NCBI GenBank assembly: GCA_022885665.1
Contig: JAGQDJ010000162.1
Span: forward strand, 57,281 to 121,280
Length of the DNA stretch: 64,000 nucleotides
Reading direction: 5' to 3'
From: Triops longicaudatus
Lineage: Eukaryota; Arthropoda; Branchiopoda; Notostraca; Triopsidae
Positions within the stretch are counted from its first letter, which is position 1, and each line of letters starts with the position of its first letter. A program made the translations under genes and the position numbers. The notes below the pieces were generated by a model that saw only the letters and a program-made list of their open reading frames with translations, made no database searches and was not told the origin of the DNA. Shown one piece after another: positions 13,125 to 26,700 of the stretch.

Positions 13125-13476
13125 CTATTGAAAAAAGACAGAAAATGAACCACTTGAAATCGTCATGCACCTTATACTCTCACCTTCTTCCGAAAGTACA
13201 CGTTGGAGCTTGACATTTTGCAACAAGCTGAACTTAATCATGGGTTCTACACTTTCAATCAACGTGTTCGGTTGATTTTCATTCTTAAAGTCGACGAAAT
13301 CATTCCAATACACACGAGATACAAGGTTAAACCACTCACAAATTCCAGCTCGAAATGACCCAGAAAATCCACGCTTACTTTTTTCTGTTTTCTTCTCGGG
13401 TTTGTACCATATTTCTTTTCCATAGGGAAATCTGATTTTGATGCAAAGAAAATTACTTTCTACCTCCCAAAATTGA
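13125..13476 (-). CDS. Unassigned protein-coding island (about 117 codons)
   Basis: One minus-strand frame is open from an AG acceptor at 13477 to a TAG at 13125. A good donor (G|GTGAGAG) at 13183 would end the exon at 13184 after about 97 codons. The peptide begins QFWEVESNFLC and includes FPYGKEIWYKPEKK, a Lys-rich linker, ICEWFNLVSRVYWNDFVDF and SVEPMIKFSLLQNVKLQRVL. The composition is protein-like, with Trp, Tyr, Asp and Glu well represented and no stops in AT-rich DNA. There is no clear ATG, so it would be an internal exon. It lies between the convergent 3' ends of ABCC5 and CRTC. It could be an exon of an unrecognised gene, an alternative CRTC 3' exon (unlikely from composition), or a decaying duplicate. 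Confidence 0.45.
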
Positions 13477-14065
13477 CTAAGTCACATGTAATTTGTGCGC
13501 TAAGAACATCTGAACGAGTTCTTTTAACATTTAACTCATCAAACTAAATATGCACCATTTAAAAAACGTTCCATGTAAAAAAATCATAACCTTTAAAACG
13601 ACGTGATAAAGTAACTGAAAAGCTTGTAATTTCTCAATGCGAAATTTTCTAAATTTTCCTGTCTATAGTATAAAATCTCAATATATATATCAATGCATGA
13701 ATAGAATTTTGGCAGGTATCTAAACTCTTTTATCTGAATAACAAATTCTTAAAACAATGATAACTTATGATGCTTAACTTTTAGCAAAAACGTCAATCAT
13801 ACAGGAATCAAGAACAAAACGTAACAATTGCTAGTTGAATGAAAAATATCTTAAAGACGAAGAACTATGATGATAACGATGGAGAGAAAAAATGTTTTTT
13901 TTTTTGGTGCGGGAAATGAAACTGTGCTAAAAGACGAAAAAATCTTCGCAAAAATTCCTTCCATGGAAACGATGGAATTGTTTAGTCTAGTTTACCAGCA
14001 CTGAGATCAGCTGCTTGGTTTTTTTACCTTGTACACATTTTTTCGATACGTGACTTATTTCTCGC

Positions 14066-14071
14066 TTTATT
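14066..14071 (-). terminator. Candidate poly(A) signal of CRTC
   Basis: AATAAA on the minus strand, about 175 bp past the CRTC stop codon. It is the first canonical signal I found downstream. Confidence 0.4.
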
Positions 14072-14244
14072 ATCGTCCAGTGATAAACTCAAATAATTTC
14101 TTTGCCACCCGTGGCCTCCCAGTCGAATAAATTAATGTAGACTAACAAAAACCATTGCTTTTTGATTTTCGAAGAAAAAAAATGCCAGCCAATTAACATG
14201 GCAATGTTGCTTTCGTCAACGCGAGCGTTAAATGTCCCAAGGTT

Positions 14245-17200
14245 TTACAAGCGATCTAAGCGAAAATGGTCTTCCGCCGCAGGGTCACAGACGACGTTCA
14301 TGTCCGGATCCGTAAGCATTTGCAATCCGTCCAAGTCAATGGGATCTAAACCGGCTTTTAAAGCATCATCCGAAGGGAAGTAGTCAGACGCTTCAAAAAC
14401 TCCACTCACACCAAGGACCGCACTCAAATCCTTGCCGAATGAGTGACGAGGCAAATCCTCACCCGGATTGGAGAAATCTAAAAAAAAAAAAAAAAAAATA
14501 ATAAGAACAATAATAATAGTATTTCCTAAAATGACGTCAAAAATTGAAGAAATATCTCAAAAGAAAATACAGTAAAAGTTTTTTTTAAAAAATATACGTT
14601 TTCAGAAATTAAGATCAGAGCTATATCTACACCATCTAGTACTGCGACTCATAACTAACTGCAACTGTGCCCGTTAGATGGCACAGTTGCGACTTACAGA
14701 CTAACAACTCCAAAGTAACTCATTGGTGTCATATTATCCGAATGTGCAATCGAAGGCGTCTGATGAGCTTTTAAGGTACTTTACCTTGCAAAATGATATC
14801 AGGAATGCTCGAGGGCGTTTGAGGCGTTTGGGGTGTCGTTTGTTGGCCTCGATTGCTGCCAAACAGTAACTGGGTCGACGACGGGCTGCAATACAACTGC
14901 TCCAAGTCCATACTTAACGGCAGTCCGGCCAACTGAGCCTAAATAAATAAAAACAAAATAAATAAATAAAAACAAAATAAATAAATAAAAACAAAACAAA
15001 ATAAATAAATAAAAACAAAACAAACAAATAAATACATATAAAACAAATAAATAAAAATTACAAAAATTGCCACAAAATGCACATTCGTTTTAACAGAAAA
15101 AAACACAACTGGTGTACAGAAAAAGATTCAAATGAATTGGGGGGGTCAGAACCTCTCAAAATACCCACTTACCGGCAGCTGATAAGGGGGCGGGTCGGTT
15201 TTATAGTAGTTATAGTTCTGAATCAGGGGAGAACTAGGCGAATGGCTTTCCATCTAAAGCAACCGAAAAGAAAAACATCAAACATGCTTTAAGAGAACGC
15301 AAAACAACGAAACTAAATACAAAAAAAACACGCAGCTAGTAATTTCAAACTAACATTTAAATTAAAATTGTCATGTTAATTTTACAATGAAACATTAATT
15401 CCAAAACTCTTTTTTAAAATATGCTCGAAAAATAAAAAAAAAACATAGAAGAAAAAGATATAAAATATGTAAAGAAAAGTGTAAAAAAAACATGGCGTTT
15501 CCTCTACACAAGTAGGGGATTGTTAGTCTTACCATGTTAAACTGCTGAAAATGTTCTTGAAGCGCATTCGCTTGGTTGTTGAAATAAACTTGTTGACCTT
15601 GGCCCGCCCCTCCTTGACCTTGATTAGACATCACGTTCGCCATATTGTTGGGATCCGAAAACGGGGAAGCGGGTGAAGGGGCCAAACCAGGCGAAGAGGC
15701 GGGGCTTAGACTTTGTGAAACAGGACTGGGCGGAGCGCTATTCACCAGGCTACTATCGCCTGGACTGTTGCTCCGATAACCCATCGTGCCCTACAGTAAC
15801 AAATTTAGTTTCAAAAAGTACGTAAACAGAAATAAATAAAACGAAAATTAAAAACCAAACAAACTAAGATCTGCGAGAAAAAAAAGAAACTAAATAATAA
15901 ATAAAAAATAAGACACAATAAAGAAACAACAATAAAATGCAACAAGTTTCAGCGAAAATCGTGCAATTATTCTGACATGTAAGAAGAAATTTCTGCGTTT
16001 TAATTGTCAAGTGCTTACCGGTACAGTTAACCCGGGGGAGTTTTGCGGGCTAGGTCTCAATAAGGGTTGAGGATTCCGAAATGCAGTGAGAACATTCTGG
16101 TGATGCTGTAGTACACGACAAACCAGCAAAAACGAAAACAAAGAACGTTAAACACACCAACATGCTTTATTTCTACTTTTCATTTTTAAATTTGAAAAGA
16201 TCATGAACATGCGTAATTACTCAATGAATAACGATCAACATCCAACAATCAACAATCGTCAATGCCTACGATGGTTTTGAAAACAAATGTTTTAAAATCA
16301 GCAATTCAAAACAAAAGTTTTGAAAATCGTGAGAAAAGCTTAAAAATAACTTATTGGAAAAAAATCTGTAAATAGTGAAAACTCAGAAATATGCGTTAAA
16401 AAAGGACTAAGATTGAAGAATTTCTACCGTGGGTATGGGTTGCGACGGTGACGACATCATGTGTCGGGGCGTGGGACTATGAGCAGGACTATAATCACCA
16501 GGTTGAGGAGACGTTGGGTTCTGGTACAAGTACTGGTTCGAATGATAGCTCGGCATTGGATTTCCGGCGCTGTCTATTGCGATGCCCTTGAAAATTTACA
16601 CGCCAAAATATAATTTTAGACAATAAAAAATATGCACGATAAAAATACATCATTAAAAATTTACAAATACAACACTATACATAACAATATACACAAATGA
16701 GTTCATAAAACTGTGAGTGAAAACTAGAGGACGCATTTCATAATCCTTCGCACAAAACAAAGCGTATACATTGCATGTCAGAATGAAGTCGACAATGCGG
16801 CCGAAAGATGGCGCGGATCGACAACACAAAGACTGGCATGGCGCAATAAAAACGGACGTCATAAGCAAAAATAAATAGATACAAAAAATAAGAAGGAGGG
16901 AAGGCAAAGAGTAACAAGTGGTCGTAACCAACCTTGGATGTATGCAGGTATCTTGAGTTGATGGCACTCGGCACACTTAGAAGGTTCTGGTGTGTGTTTT
17001 TTCGGCACAAAGCAAACAAAACGAAGACACGCAACGCACGCAGCAAAACAAAAACAAATCGAACGTAAAGTAGTAATGCATTGCTAGAATGTTGCGGAAA
17101 TATTTCAAGTTAAAACACACAACACATAATATACTATATTATAAAATTCGCAACTCTCAAATCTGCCATATTGGAAAAAATGGCGTCTGAAGAGTTTTGT

Positions 17201-20200
17201 TGCAAAGAACTATTTCGTAAAGATTACAAATATTCATTGTTACTGTGAGATTTCCGCAACCTTTAAACGAAAATAGCTAAACCATATAAATATAAATCTT
17301 TCTCAAGCCAACAAAGAATGTTGTCAACGACATGTTACGGCAAAGCATAGCATTCAACGCCATCTACCAAAAAAAGCTGCAAGCACATGCCAACTACATC
17401 TACGCTTAACTTACAGGCGACCCGCTAGAGGTGGTATATGAACGCGGGGGCGTGCCCAGTACCAAATTCTGTAAGTGGTGATGGTGTCGTCGCCGGCCGC
17501 TAGGGGCGGGGCCGGGACTCGTGCCCCGTAAACCCGTGACCCGACTATTATTAACTTCATTGACCGTTGTTCCTGTGGCTAAAGTTACGGAGCCAAGCGC
17601 TGGGATGTTCAAAGAGGTAGTAGGCGTGGCAGAAGAAGCAGGGGTGGAGGGAGAAGAACAAGAAACAGGCGACGAAACGCTGTTACTAACCCCGTTTAGG
17701 TGCTGCGCGGGTACCGAGCCGGGTCCGTTGCCTGAGTAAGGTGAAAGGCGACTGGGGGAGGCGTGGCCTGGGCTGGGACATGCCGCGTTCTAAAAGGATG
17801 CAAGACATGGCGGTGACCACGAGTTTTGAAACAGACACGAGAAAAACCAAACAAAAGTAAAGAAAATAAAAATAAAATACGATTAAATTTTAAAAGAAAG
17901 AAAATTAAATAACAAATGTAAATAAACAATTAACTAAAATTCTTCCAAGTAAAAAATATATGAAAAGTAATTGCTTCTACTTGTAAGAACGAATTACAAT
18001 AACAAACGTTGTGCTAACTACGACACAGACACAGAAATGGCGTCATTCTGACATTGCACTACTAACTAGTGCTACCTAACTGACTTCGCATTCAAAGAGC
18101 GCATTGTTATTAAACAAATCAAGGCATTACTGGACTGTACGGAGAATGCGGTTGCCCTGAGTCATCGATATCCAACGGAGTAGGTAAAGGCGACGAGAAT
18201 TGCAGGTTGGTCAAATCGGGTAAGGAGCCTGTATTGTTGCCAATAGGAATTTGCAATGCTGAATTGTCTTGCGTTGAAGGGCAAATACTGCAAATATATG
18301 AAAAATTGCATTAATGCAACTATTTAAAGCACTTCACGAAGAAAGTTCGAACATATCAGAAAAAAAATCTAAAAAATTAAAGAAAAATCTGAAAAAGTAA
18401 GAAAAAAATATGAAAACTGAAGAAAAACTGAAAATATAAAGCTGAAAATATAAGAAAAACGAAAATTAAAAAATACTTTTTTTAAAGAAATTTGACACTT
18501 ACGATTTACATTTACGATTGTGAAAACGCGAATGAATTTGAAAATTCGATTACTTTAAATTTATTAACATTAAATTAATTTAAGGAAACAGAAAATAATC
18601 AAAATACGAATGAACAGCTTAGAAACAAAAAGAAAAACTTTTCGAGCGTTACAGTCAATCCGGAATTCAAAACTAATTCATCTGTCATCCCAACTGACAC
18701 TTAGTGTCAGTTTGATGCTTAAGAGAAAGAACTCTAAGGAAAAGTAACGACAGCAAAAGACAATTGAAGTGTTAATTCGCGCTTCTAAAAGCTTCTAAGA
18801 AAATAAGCATAAACGTGTCACGTAAAATATGATTTTGGAATGAGATGAGTAACTTAGAAACGGTACAGCAACATACTTCATAATTAAACTGTGCTTCTAG
18901 AATAGCACCAATATAACATTAATGCACTCAACTACTACTTTCATCTTGCACAACTCAATTATATTGATCTAGCTCGAACCTCCTCGCCCAGTAATTACTG
19001 TTCGTACTATTTCAATACCGTTGAGTAAAATAACGAAATGGCAAATAAAGTACTAGCAATCTATAGTCACAAAGGTTAAAATTAAAAATATTTATGCGAC
19101 GAAATGGATTTAAGAAATTTGTTGTAATTGTTTTTCCTTCCCAAATGCCATGATTGTGTAGCAAAAATATATATACATATATAGCAACGATTTTCAATTA
19201 ATCTAACCGTCAATAGACAATACCTACGGTTGTTTAGATACTTTCTAAAAAAATGGAACAATAAAAGAAATTTAAATTAATTAATCCACAAATAATCTCG
19301 AAATAAAATGAAATAAAAAGTACTACCAACAACGCAAATCTTAAACAAAATGAGTTCACAAGCAACACAAAAAAAAACGAAACAAAAAACACTACGATAT
19401 TACGAAAAAATAAAATATACGAAAAAACGGTAACCGAAATGCAAAACTTTTCTTTCCCGTTCTTGCTAACAAAAAAAAAGGCTTCAAATGTGCCTATAAA
19501 TCTCTAAAATAACGTGTTTTCACATAATATACCTAATGCCTGGTATTCTTGACATATCCGTACAAGATTTAGGTCTCCCTTCCACGGGAACCATTAATCC
19601 TTTGCTGCTTCTCGGGTCATACAAGTCTAAAGGAAGCAAAGATTGGTCGCCGCCGAGTACCATGGGTGAATTTCCGTCAGTTACTACGCAAAAAAAACAC
19701 GAAATATTAGCACAGCAATCCACACGACCAACCTTTCTATTAATAAAAAAAAAATTAAAAAAACTTCATGAAAGATACTCGCTTTACGCGGACCTTTAGT
19801 GCACAAAGTGTTATACACAACCCCGCGTAAGACAAATTTTGGCTGAATTTCACGCTCATTTGTCTTCACACAAAAAAATCAAAAACAATATTTTCAAAAA
19901 AGTTACATCGCCGGGCAGTGATTGGTGACGCGCCACCGTTATGTATGTTGCTTTCCGCGGGTCCCATGGCTGTTTGGTGCAAGGCCGAATCCGAATGCGT
20001 TCTTCTCCACGACGAATCCGAAGGTGGTGACAAGAAGGACACGCCTACTGAACTGCTGCACATGCCAATGCCTGTCATGCCCCCTGTCGAGCCAGCCATG
20101 GAAGTGCTGTAAGGGTGCGACACGTGGTGGCTCACGGGCGCGTTGCGTCGCGTGTCCACGGGCCGCGAGCGTAACGGCCCGGGCCCCGGGCTCTGCACCA

Positions 20201-20659
20201 TGTTGCCGTCACCGTTGCCACCACCGCCACCGGGTCCCGGTCCGCCCACGCCACTCCTTTTCTCCCGATACACGGCATGTCGGCCGGATTTCATTTCCTC
20301 CAAATTGAGGAGCGCACTCTGTGAACGGAAATTCAAACGAAAAACAGGAAATTAGTATCGGTTTCTAGTTATTTTTGGCCCCGCCCACCGTTACGAAACT
20401 CCAGCACGTGCTTTTCAATTACGTACATGTACTCCGTTCCCTTCCAAGTCCTTTTTCTTGCGTTCTTACAACAAAAAAATAATGAATAAATAAAATGGGA
20501 ATTAATTATTTTAAAAATCATTACTTTTCGTGTTACGAGGAAACTAATGCGAAAATTATTACGAAAAACTAAAAGAAATGGATGTTAAATAAAGAAAAGC
20601 AAAATAGTATTAAAAATAATTGCAATAATGATAATAAAAATCATTAAAATATAATAAAC

Positions 20660-20724
<65 letters not shown>

Positions 20725-23700
20725 TTTGGAGCAAGTGAAGTTATAGGCGCAATAGGCGCAAGCCTACGCGGATGATCAATAAAAAATAAAATAGTAATTT
20801 TTATTATTTTCCTGTTACATGCATTTATGATGATAAAAGTACATTAGAAAGTTCTATTAGAAGTTACTATTGAATACTGGTGAATATAACTAGTAAAATA
20901 CTACTAAAAGTAAAGAAAGTATTCTTTAATCAATGTTTTAAGTCATTTCGGTTCAAACTCCGTTCAACTTCTCTTTCCCAAAGTACTTTTTTCTATTTTT
21001 TTATACCAAACTGAAAGCATCACTCGGTAACTTTTCCCATCTTGTCAAAATCTGGGAGTGTGCCTGAGTAGTCATCACCCCGGTAACCAAGCAATCACAA
21101 ATGTTCATCCAGAGATGCTATGTGGTACGCCCACGATCTCTTTCTCAATTTTACCTCATTTTCTGTTTACAAAAAGCTCTTAGTCATATAACTGAAGCTA
21201 AAAAAAGGGAAAAAAGGTCTAGTCTACAAAATATCACATATGTTCTCTCTTTATGAATGGATCAGCTGAATGAACGTTCAAGTCCCATCCCCTAGAACAC
21301 CCTCATCCGCCCACTCATCCCTCCGGGCATAAATATAGCTCGTTTGGCCTTCGTAATGGCCAAGACAACCACCATTATGCCAAAAACAGCAAACGCGCAT
21401 ATAAACTACACACGATGATAATAAGTGTTAACAAGTTTTTTATTATTATGTGTTAAACGTAGCTTTTAACTGCACATTGTACACTTGTCTTCCAGTTAAC
21501 GGAATTTGCTACACTTTGAAGACTTTTCATAGTAAAATTTTGTTACAGAGAATTTTAGTGTGAATTATACAGAATTCGGACAATTTTTTTGCACGGAAGT
21601 TTAATTTCAAAACCAATTTAAATACCTATCACAAACAATCTATTTAACAAACTATCACAAATCGTCTATTTTTATTTCTCGTAACAGTTTAATTTCGTTT
21701 ACCTTGTGATATGACGTCATTTTCGCATTTTCTATTCCATTTTTATTATTTTTTATTGCACATTTTATATTATATTTTGTATTACTTACATTTGTGTACA
21801 TATCATTTATATTGTACTACGTTTTCTGTTTTTTTTCACAGTCTTCTTTACAATTGGCGTGAACCAAAGTTCTAGAAAACAAAAAGGGAAAATAATCCAC
21901 GAAATGACAGAAAACAGGGCACGTTCCCATAAAGAATTAAACCTGACTGCGAAATTTACGATCTTGATCTCAGTAACAATAAAAACTTTTCCAGTTATGA
22001 CAACAGACATTTGAGCTTTCTGTTTAATTAATCATATATAATCCTAGAACGCTGGCACACTACTGTCCTTGAAAAAAAAAAAAAAAAAAAAAAAAAAACG
22101 CTCGCTCAGCTCTTAGCAGAAAGCTTGATACTTTAATTAACAATGTCACTCTTCCAGAATTTATCTTTCTAGCTTACGCTCTCAGATATTGAGCCATTCT
22201 TTTCAACCCTTCTTATTTTGTCCATATCGCTGTTTACACGCATGGTGACGCCACGAGTGATCTAGAGTTTAGCTGAGCGCAATAGTATTCAACGTTATAG
22301 CTTAGGAGCGTACAATAAATCGCGACATTTTCTCGTCTTCACTTTGTTAGTAATTTTTCACTAGAAAAATAAAGTACATACTAACAACAGAAGTTCTTGC
22401 TTACAACTAGATTCTCTAATTCGAGTCTCTGGTAAGCTGTGGAAACAACTGAAACCACAGTGGAGACCAATGTTTTGGATAATCTGAATAACATAAAGAA
22501 AATTAAAAACTAATAAAAAAAGACAAAAATATATACCGTTAATTGGGATTACAATTTTCTCCATATTATATTCAACTTTGAGAGGCGTTTTGGTTTCTCA
22601 GTTGAATTTTAAGCGATTTTTCATAATAAATCGCGACTTTCCTGACCGTTTGTTATCATCCAAAAACCCATAAGTTATAACACAGGAAAAGGGTCGGAGA
22701 TCGATGGGTAACGTTGAACACCGAGTTTCAAGCGAGGCAAAAGGCTGTAACTGTGCTTTGATTCAGATTCCATAAAGAATTACATTTACACTAACTTCTA
22801 GGCAAAAAATTGAGCTTCTGCCATAGTTATCTTTTCGGTTTTAAAATTAAAAGACACTAAACAGTGACAAAAAATGTGTCGTATTTGCAGCAAAAGCTTG
22901 GATTTCTATTCTAAGGAAGCTTGGTAAACAGTAAATCCCAGGATGTTATGTTGGGTTACCAGGGAGCAGTTGAATACTTACCTTTTCCTATAAAATGCTA
23001 AAAATTTTCATTCGTTCGAAACAACCCAATTTGACGATACATTAAACAAAACAAAAAAAAGAAAAATGATAATAATAAAATATACATAAAAAATTAATAA
23101 AAAGGGAAGAATAAAAAACGTTTTGAAACTTAAGATACTTCTTCAAAAAGCAAATTCGTTAGTTTCTTAGACATACGTGCCAACTTCCTAAAAGGTTGCT
23201 GACAAAGCGCGTGGGCGTTGTGTCCTTGTGCAATGCGATTGATCCTACACACGTGCCTTCTTGACAATTTCTGCATAATTAATAAAAAAGTCAGGCTTTT
23301 AGTCCAATTTGGACAATAAGAAAAAACGGATTCTAGACATTTTTTTCAGCTTCTCTAAAACGCTCCCTTCATCAATCTACGCAATCCTGTAACTCCCAAA
23401 CTAGATTCACTCACAAATCGTGACTTTTTCGTTAAAAAATGGCTTCCATTCAGTTATGGTTAGTATTATATGTGGAGTAGGATCATTGCTTCAACACTTA
23501 ATTATATTAAAAAAATATTTTCAAGAAAAAATACCACTTGATCCTTAAAATAATAATAATAAAAATAGTGCGAAAGACACTTGCAATTTCTGCAAGTCCA
23601 AAGTCAAATGTTTCTGTGTCTCGCCAATGGCATACGATAAATAAATAAAAAACTTAAACATTTTCTAACTAAATTAGAAAAAAATTACACGGAGTTTATT

Positions 23701-26700
23701 TTTAATCGCTTATTTACGTTATTTTAATTTAATAGTATTGCATAGTAAAATTTTGTAAATATTAAATATATTTAATTATATAAGAGTATTATTCATAGTA
23801 TTTAATAGTAAAGAGTATTTCACGCTAGCTACAGACGAGATTTTACTGCATAAAGAAAAATCAGTATATGTAAAAAAAAACTGTAAATAACTTTTGAAAC
23901 GCTTTTCCATTCTGTCGGACTGTTTCAAAACCTAAACTTTATATAAATAAATGTACACACTACAGCCCGCCACGGCCTTTGAAGGCCAATTGTGTTTTAA
24001 TGAACTCAACTATGTTTAAAAATTGGTCCAATATGTATCATTCTACGGCAACGAGCTCAGCTCACGCCGTTGGTTCTAAATAAAAATAATGCAACGAGAT
24101 AAAACACATGAATTACAATAGAAAATAAAAAAGAGTCACGTGTGGATAAAACATTCGGGTCGAGGACACTTTTTAGGGCTCCAACGTCAACCTTTTATTC
24201 AAACGGGGTTGACCTTACTTTCTTTCCCTTTTATTTTCTTTAATATTCTGCATATATCCATGACAGTATCAACGCGAGAAAAAAAAACGCGGAACCGCAG
24301 TTCGTCAAACCGCAATCGATATCACCGTGCTATATTTAGCTCGATTTTCTCGCTTTGCCAAACGCGAGACCTTGAACGGCACGAAAGCCTATTTTCTCCT
24401 GCACATTAAACAAAAAAGAAGAAGCTTCGTCATCATTTCCGGAACTTTTCGATCCAACAATACCACCTTCCGCCTTTCCCGACTTTAGCGGAAATTTGCG
24501 ACACTCCATTCCTCACTCAAAGAAATCAAACACCCAATTTGGTATATAAAAAATATTAAATATTAAAATAAATAAATAAAATTTCAAGAAGTAGTTAAAA
24601 ATTTCCAAGAAAATTCAAAAACCAAATAATACAAAAATAAAAAAAAAAAATATTTTAAAAAATAAAAAATAAATATTAAAAAAATAATAAAAATGAGAAA
24701 AATAATATTTTTAACAAATAAACTTACAGAAAATAATTAACCCAAAAGGCAACATTTGCGTAATCAAAATAAAAATATCCTTGAAATAAATACTCAAATT
24801 TACACGGTAGAACTGACAACATTTTCAACCCTGATTACGCTACCACCTCAATAAAAATCGGTTTCTCAATGCTAAATATAAGCTTTCAAATACCAACAAA
24901 ATTATTTCCTTTTTTTTTTAGTCCAAAGGTATACACGCTTGAAGGATCTACTTCGGACGTTATTAGGAATCTGACCGCAAAACTAGATTCAATATCTTGT
25001 TACACGAAGACACTACGATTGGCGGTATCAGGTATCTCAAAATGCCCAAATTACGTCTGAAACGCAAAGACGCTTGCCAAAAATTGGCCATTGTGGTCTT
25101 GTGCTTTCGTCATAAATCTCAACTTACGCAAATACATTACAGAAGAACGAAAAAGAAAGAAAAAGAAAAGGAAAAACACATGAAGGACCTTCCTAGAAAT
25201 ACCCAAACGTTAAAACTGACGAAAATACACGCGAAACTGCCTCATTTTACTCGTTTTGCAACACCTGCCATCCACGGCCTTCACATACCTCACCGTGCGT
25301 GTTTTGCCATACACGAGTATACGGAACAATACACCCATGTGACACACTACACCACAACGAAGCTTTACAGCACAACAATTGCGCACTTTGGAGGAAATTC
25401 AGGCCCTTGAACATTGATTCGTTTCCACTGATTAGGAAACGAAACCGATTCTTTTAACAGCTTCTACGTTTTTCTACATTTTCTATTACTTATTTTTCAT
25501 CCATTTATTTTTTTTTCTATTTTTTATTTACTATTTTTTTATGTTTGATTGTTGTCTAAAGACGAACGACATCGATGTATTATCGTCTTCTTTTCCCTGA
25601 AAACAGTTTTTAAAATAATAACAGCTGTACTAATCTTGACAAACTTTACTATATCAGTGTCCTTTACAAATTTGCCTAGTGCGTTTTATATGTATTTCAT
25701 GGATAGATCTTGCACTAAACAGTACTTCGTCTACGGTTGCCGGAAAGTTCTTCTGCCTCAATTTATCAAATAGGACTTATTTATTTAATTATTTATTTAG
25801 GTTATTTAGTTACTTATTAGGTTATTTAGTTATTTATTTAATTATTTATTTCAGTTAATTATTTATTATTATTTTTTATTTATTTAATATTTTTTTTATT
25901 ATTTTTTTGTTTGTTTTTTTTTAGCTTCCGCTTCTTAATTTTTTTATTTTTTATTCAATATTTTTCTACATTTTTTAAGGAAAAGAATTGTAATGTGTAA
26001 TACCTGAAGATCAATGGAAGCTGGTGATGAAGTCAAATGGTTGACATTGGGCAGCGAGCCTCCGTAAGACCCTAAAGGCGGGCTGATGTGTTTGGGCGAC
26101 GGGTGCGCCCCGCTTTCGTTAATATTGCCCGGTTTACCTTCGCCGAAGCCAGCTCCATAAGGATGGACCGTCTTTTTTAATGATCCCGGAACCAGATACA
26201 CCACATTCACATGAAACGCGGGGAAACCCAGACACCATTCGCCATTGAAAAAAATAAATAAAAAAATGCGTTATTGCACCATTTCAGTTACACACAAAAA
26301 GTGAGGGAAAGAACCCCGGTTAACGACATCAAACCGTTCAAGGCTCTTCTTACGCATTTTCCAGAAATTTAATGCCAAAATCGGAATTCTTGGTGGCTTG
26401 GAATTTTGTTTGATTAGTAATACTTAACTTGTTGGCCATTAGAGCAAAATCTCGTTATAATAAACCATTCTAGAACGAACTTCGGGCTATAGTGGACGAA
26501 TTGTATGTTTTCGCGGACGTCAACGTGAAACAGCGTCTGATGTAACGAACTTCAGACATACGGAACAGGGTTCGTTATAACGAGATTTTACTGTTGTAAG
26601 GTATTTGATTAGTTAACCAAATAGTTTATAGATTAATTGACAATTATACAGTGTACATTCGGCTATTATAGTAAAATCTCGTTATAATGAACCCTTCTAT

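Larger units (their letters stand above)
20319..26003. other. CRTC intron 2 (5.7 kb)
   Basis: Long AT-rich intron. It holds the (TAA)n array at 20661, a poly(A) run at 22072, one copy of the dispersed repeat at 22661 and low-complexity TTTA sequence near 25.8 kb. Plus-strand frames at 24140-24409 and 24997-25410 are open but lysine/histidine/threonine-rich, without splice or family support. A minus-strand stretch at about 23160-23275 follows an AG and is open for roughly 40 codons, but the flanking CRTC exons already join in phase without it. No nested gene is supported. Confidence 0.5.

Noticed and set aside
19922..20308. Long plus-strand frames opposite the CRTC phosphosite exon
   Set aside because: Antisense shadows of the CRTC exon at 19907-20318; rich in Cys, Arg and Pro from GC-rich codons, no other support.
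21330..21350. TATA-like sequence CATAAATATAG in CRTC intron 2
   Set aside because: No coding exon follows on either strand; AT-rich introns give such matches by chance.
24997..25410. 137-codon plus-strand open frame in CRTC intron 2
   Set aside because: Composition dominated by Lys, His and Thr from low-complexity DNA; no splice sites, no family; CRTC exons on either side join in phase without it.
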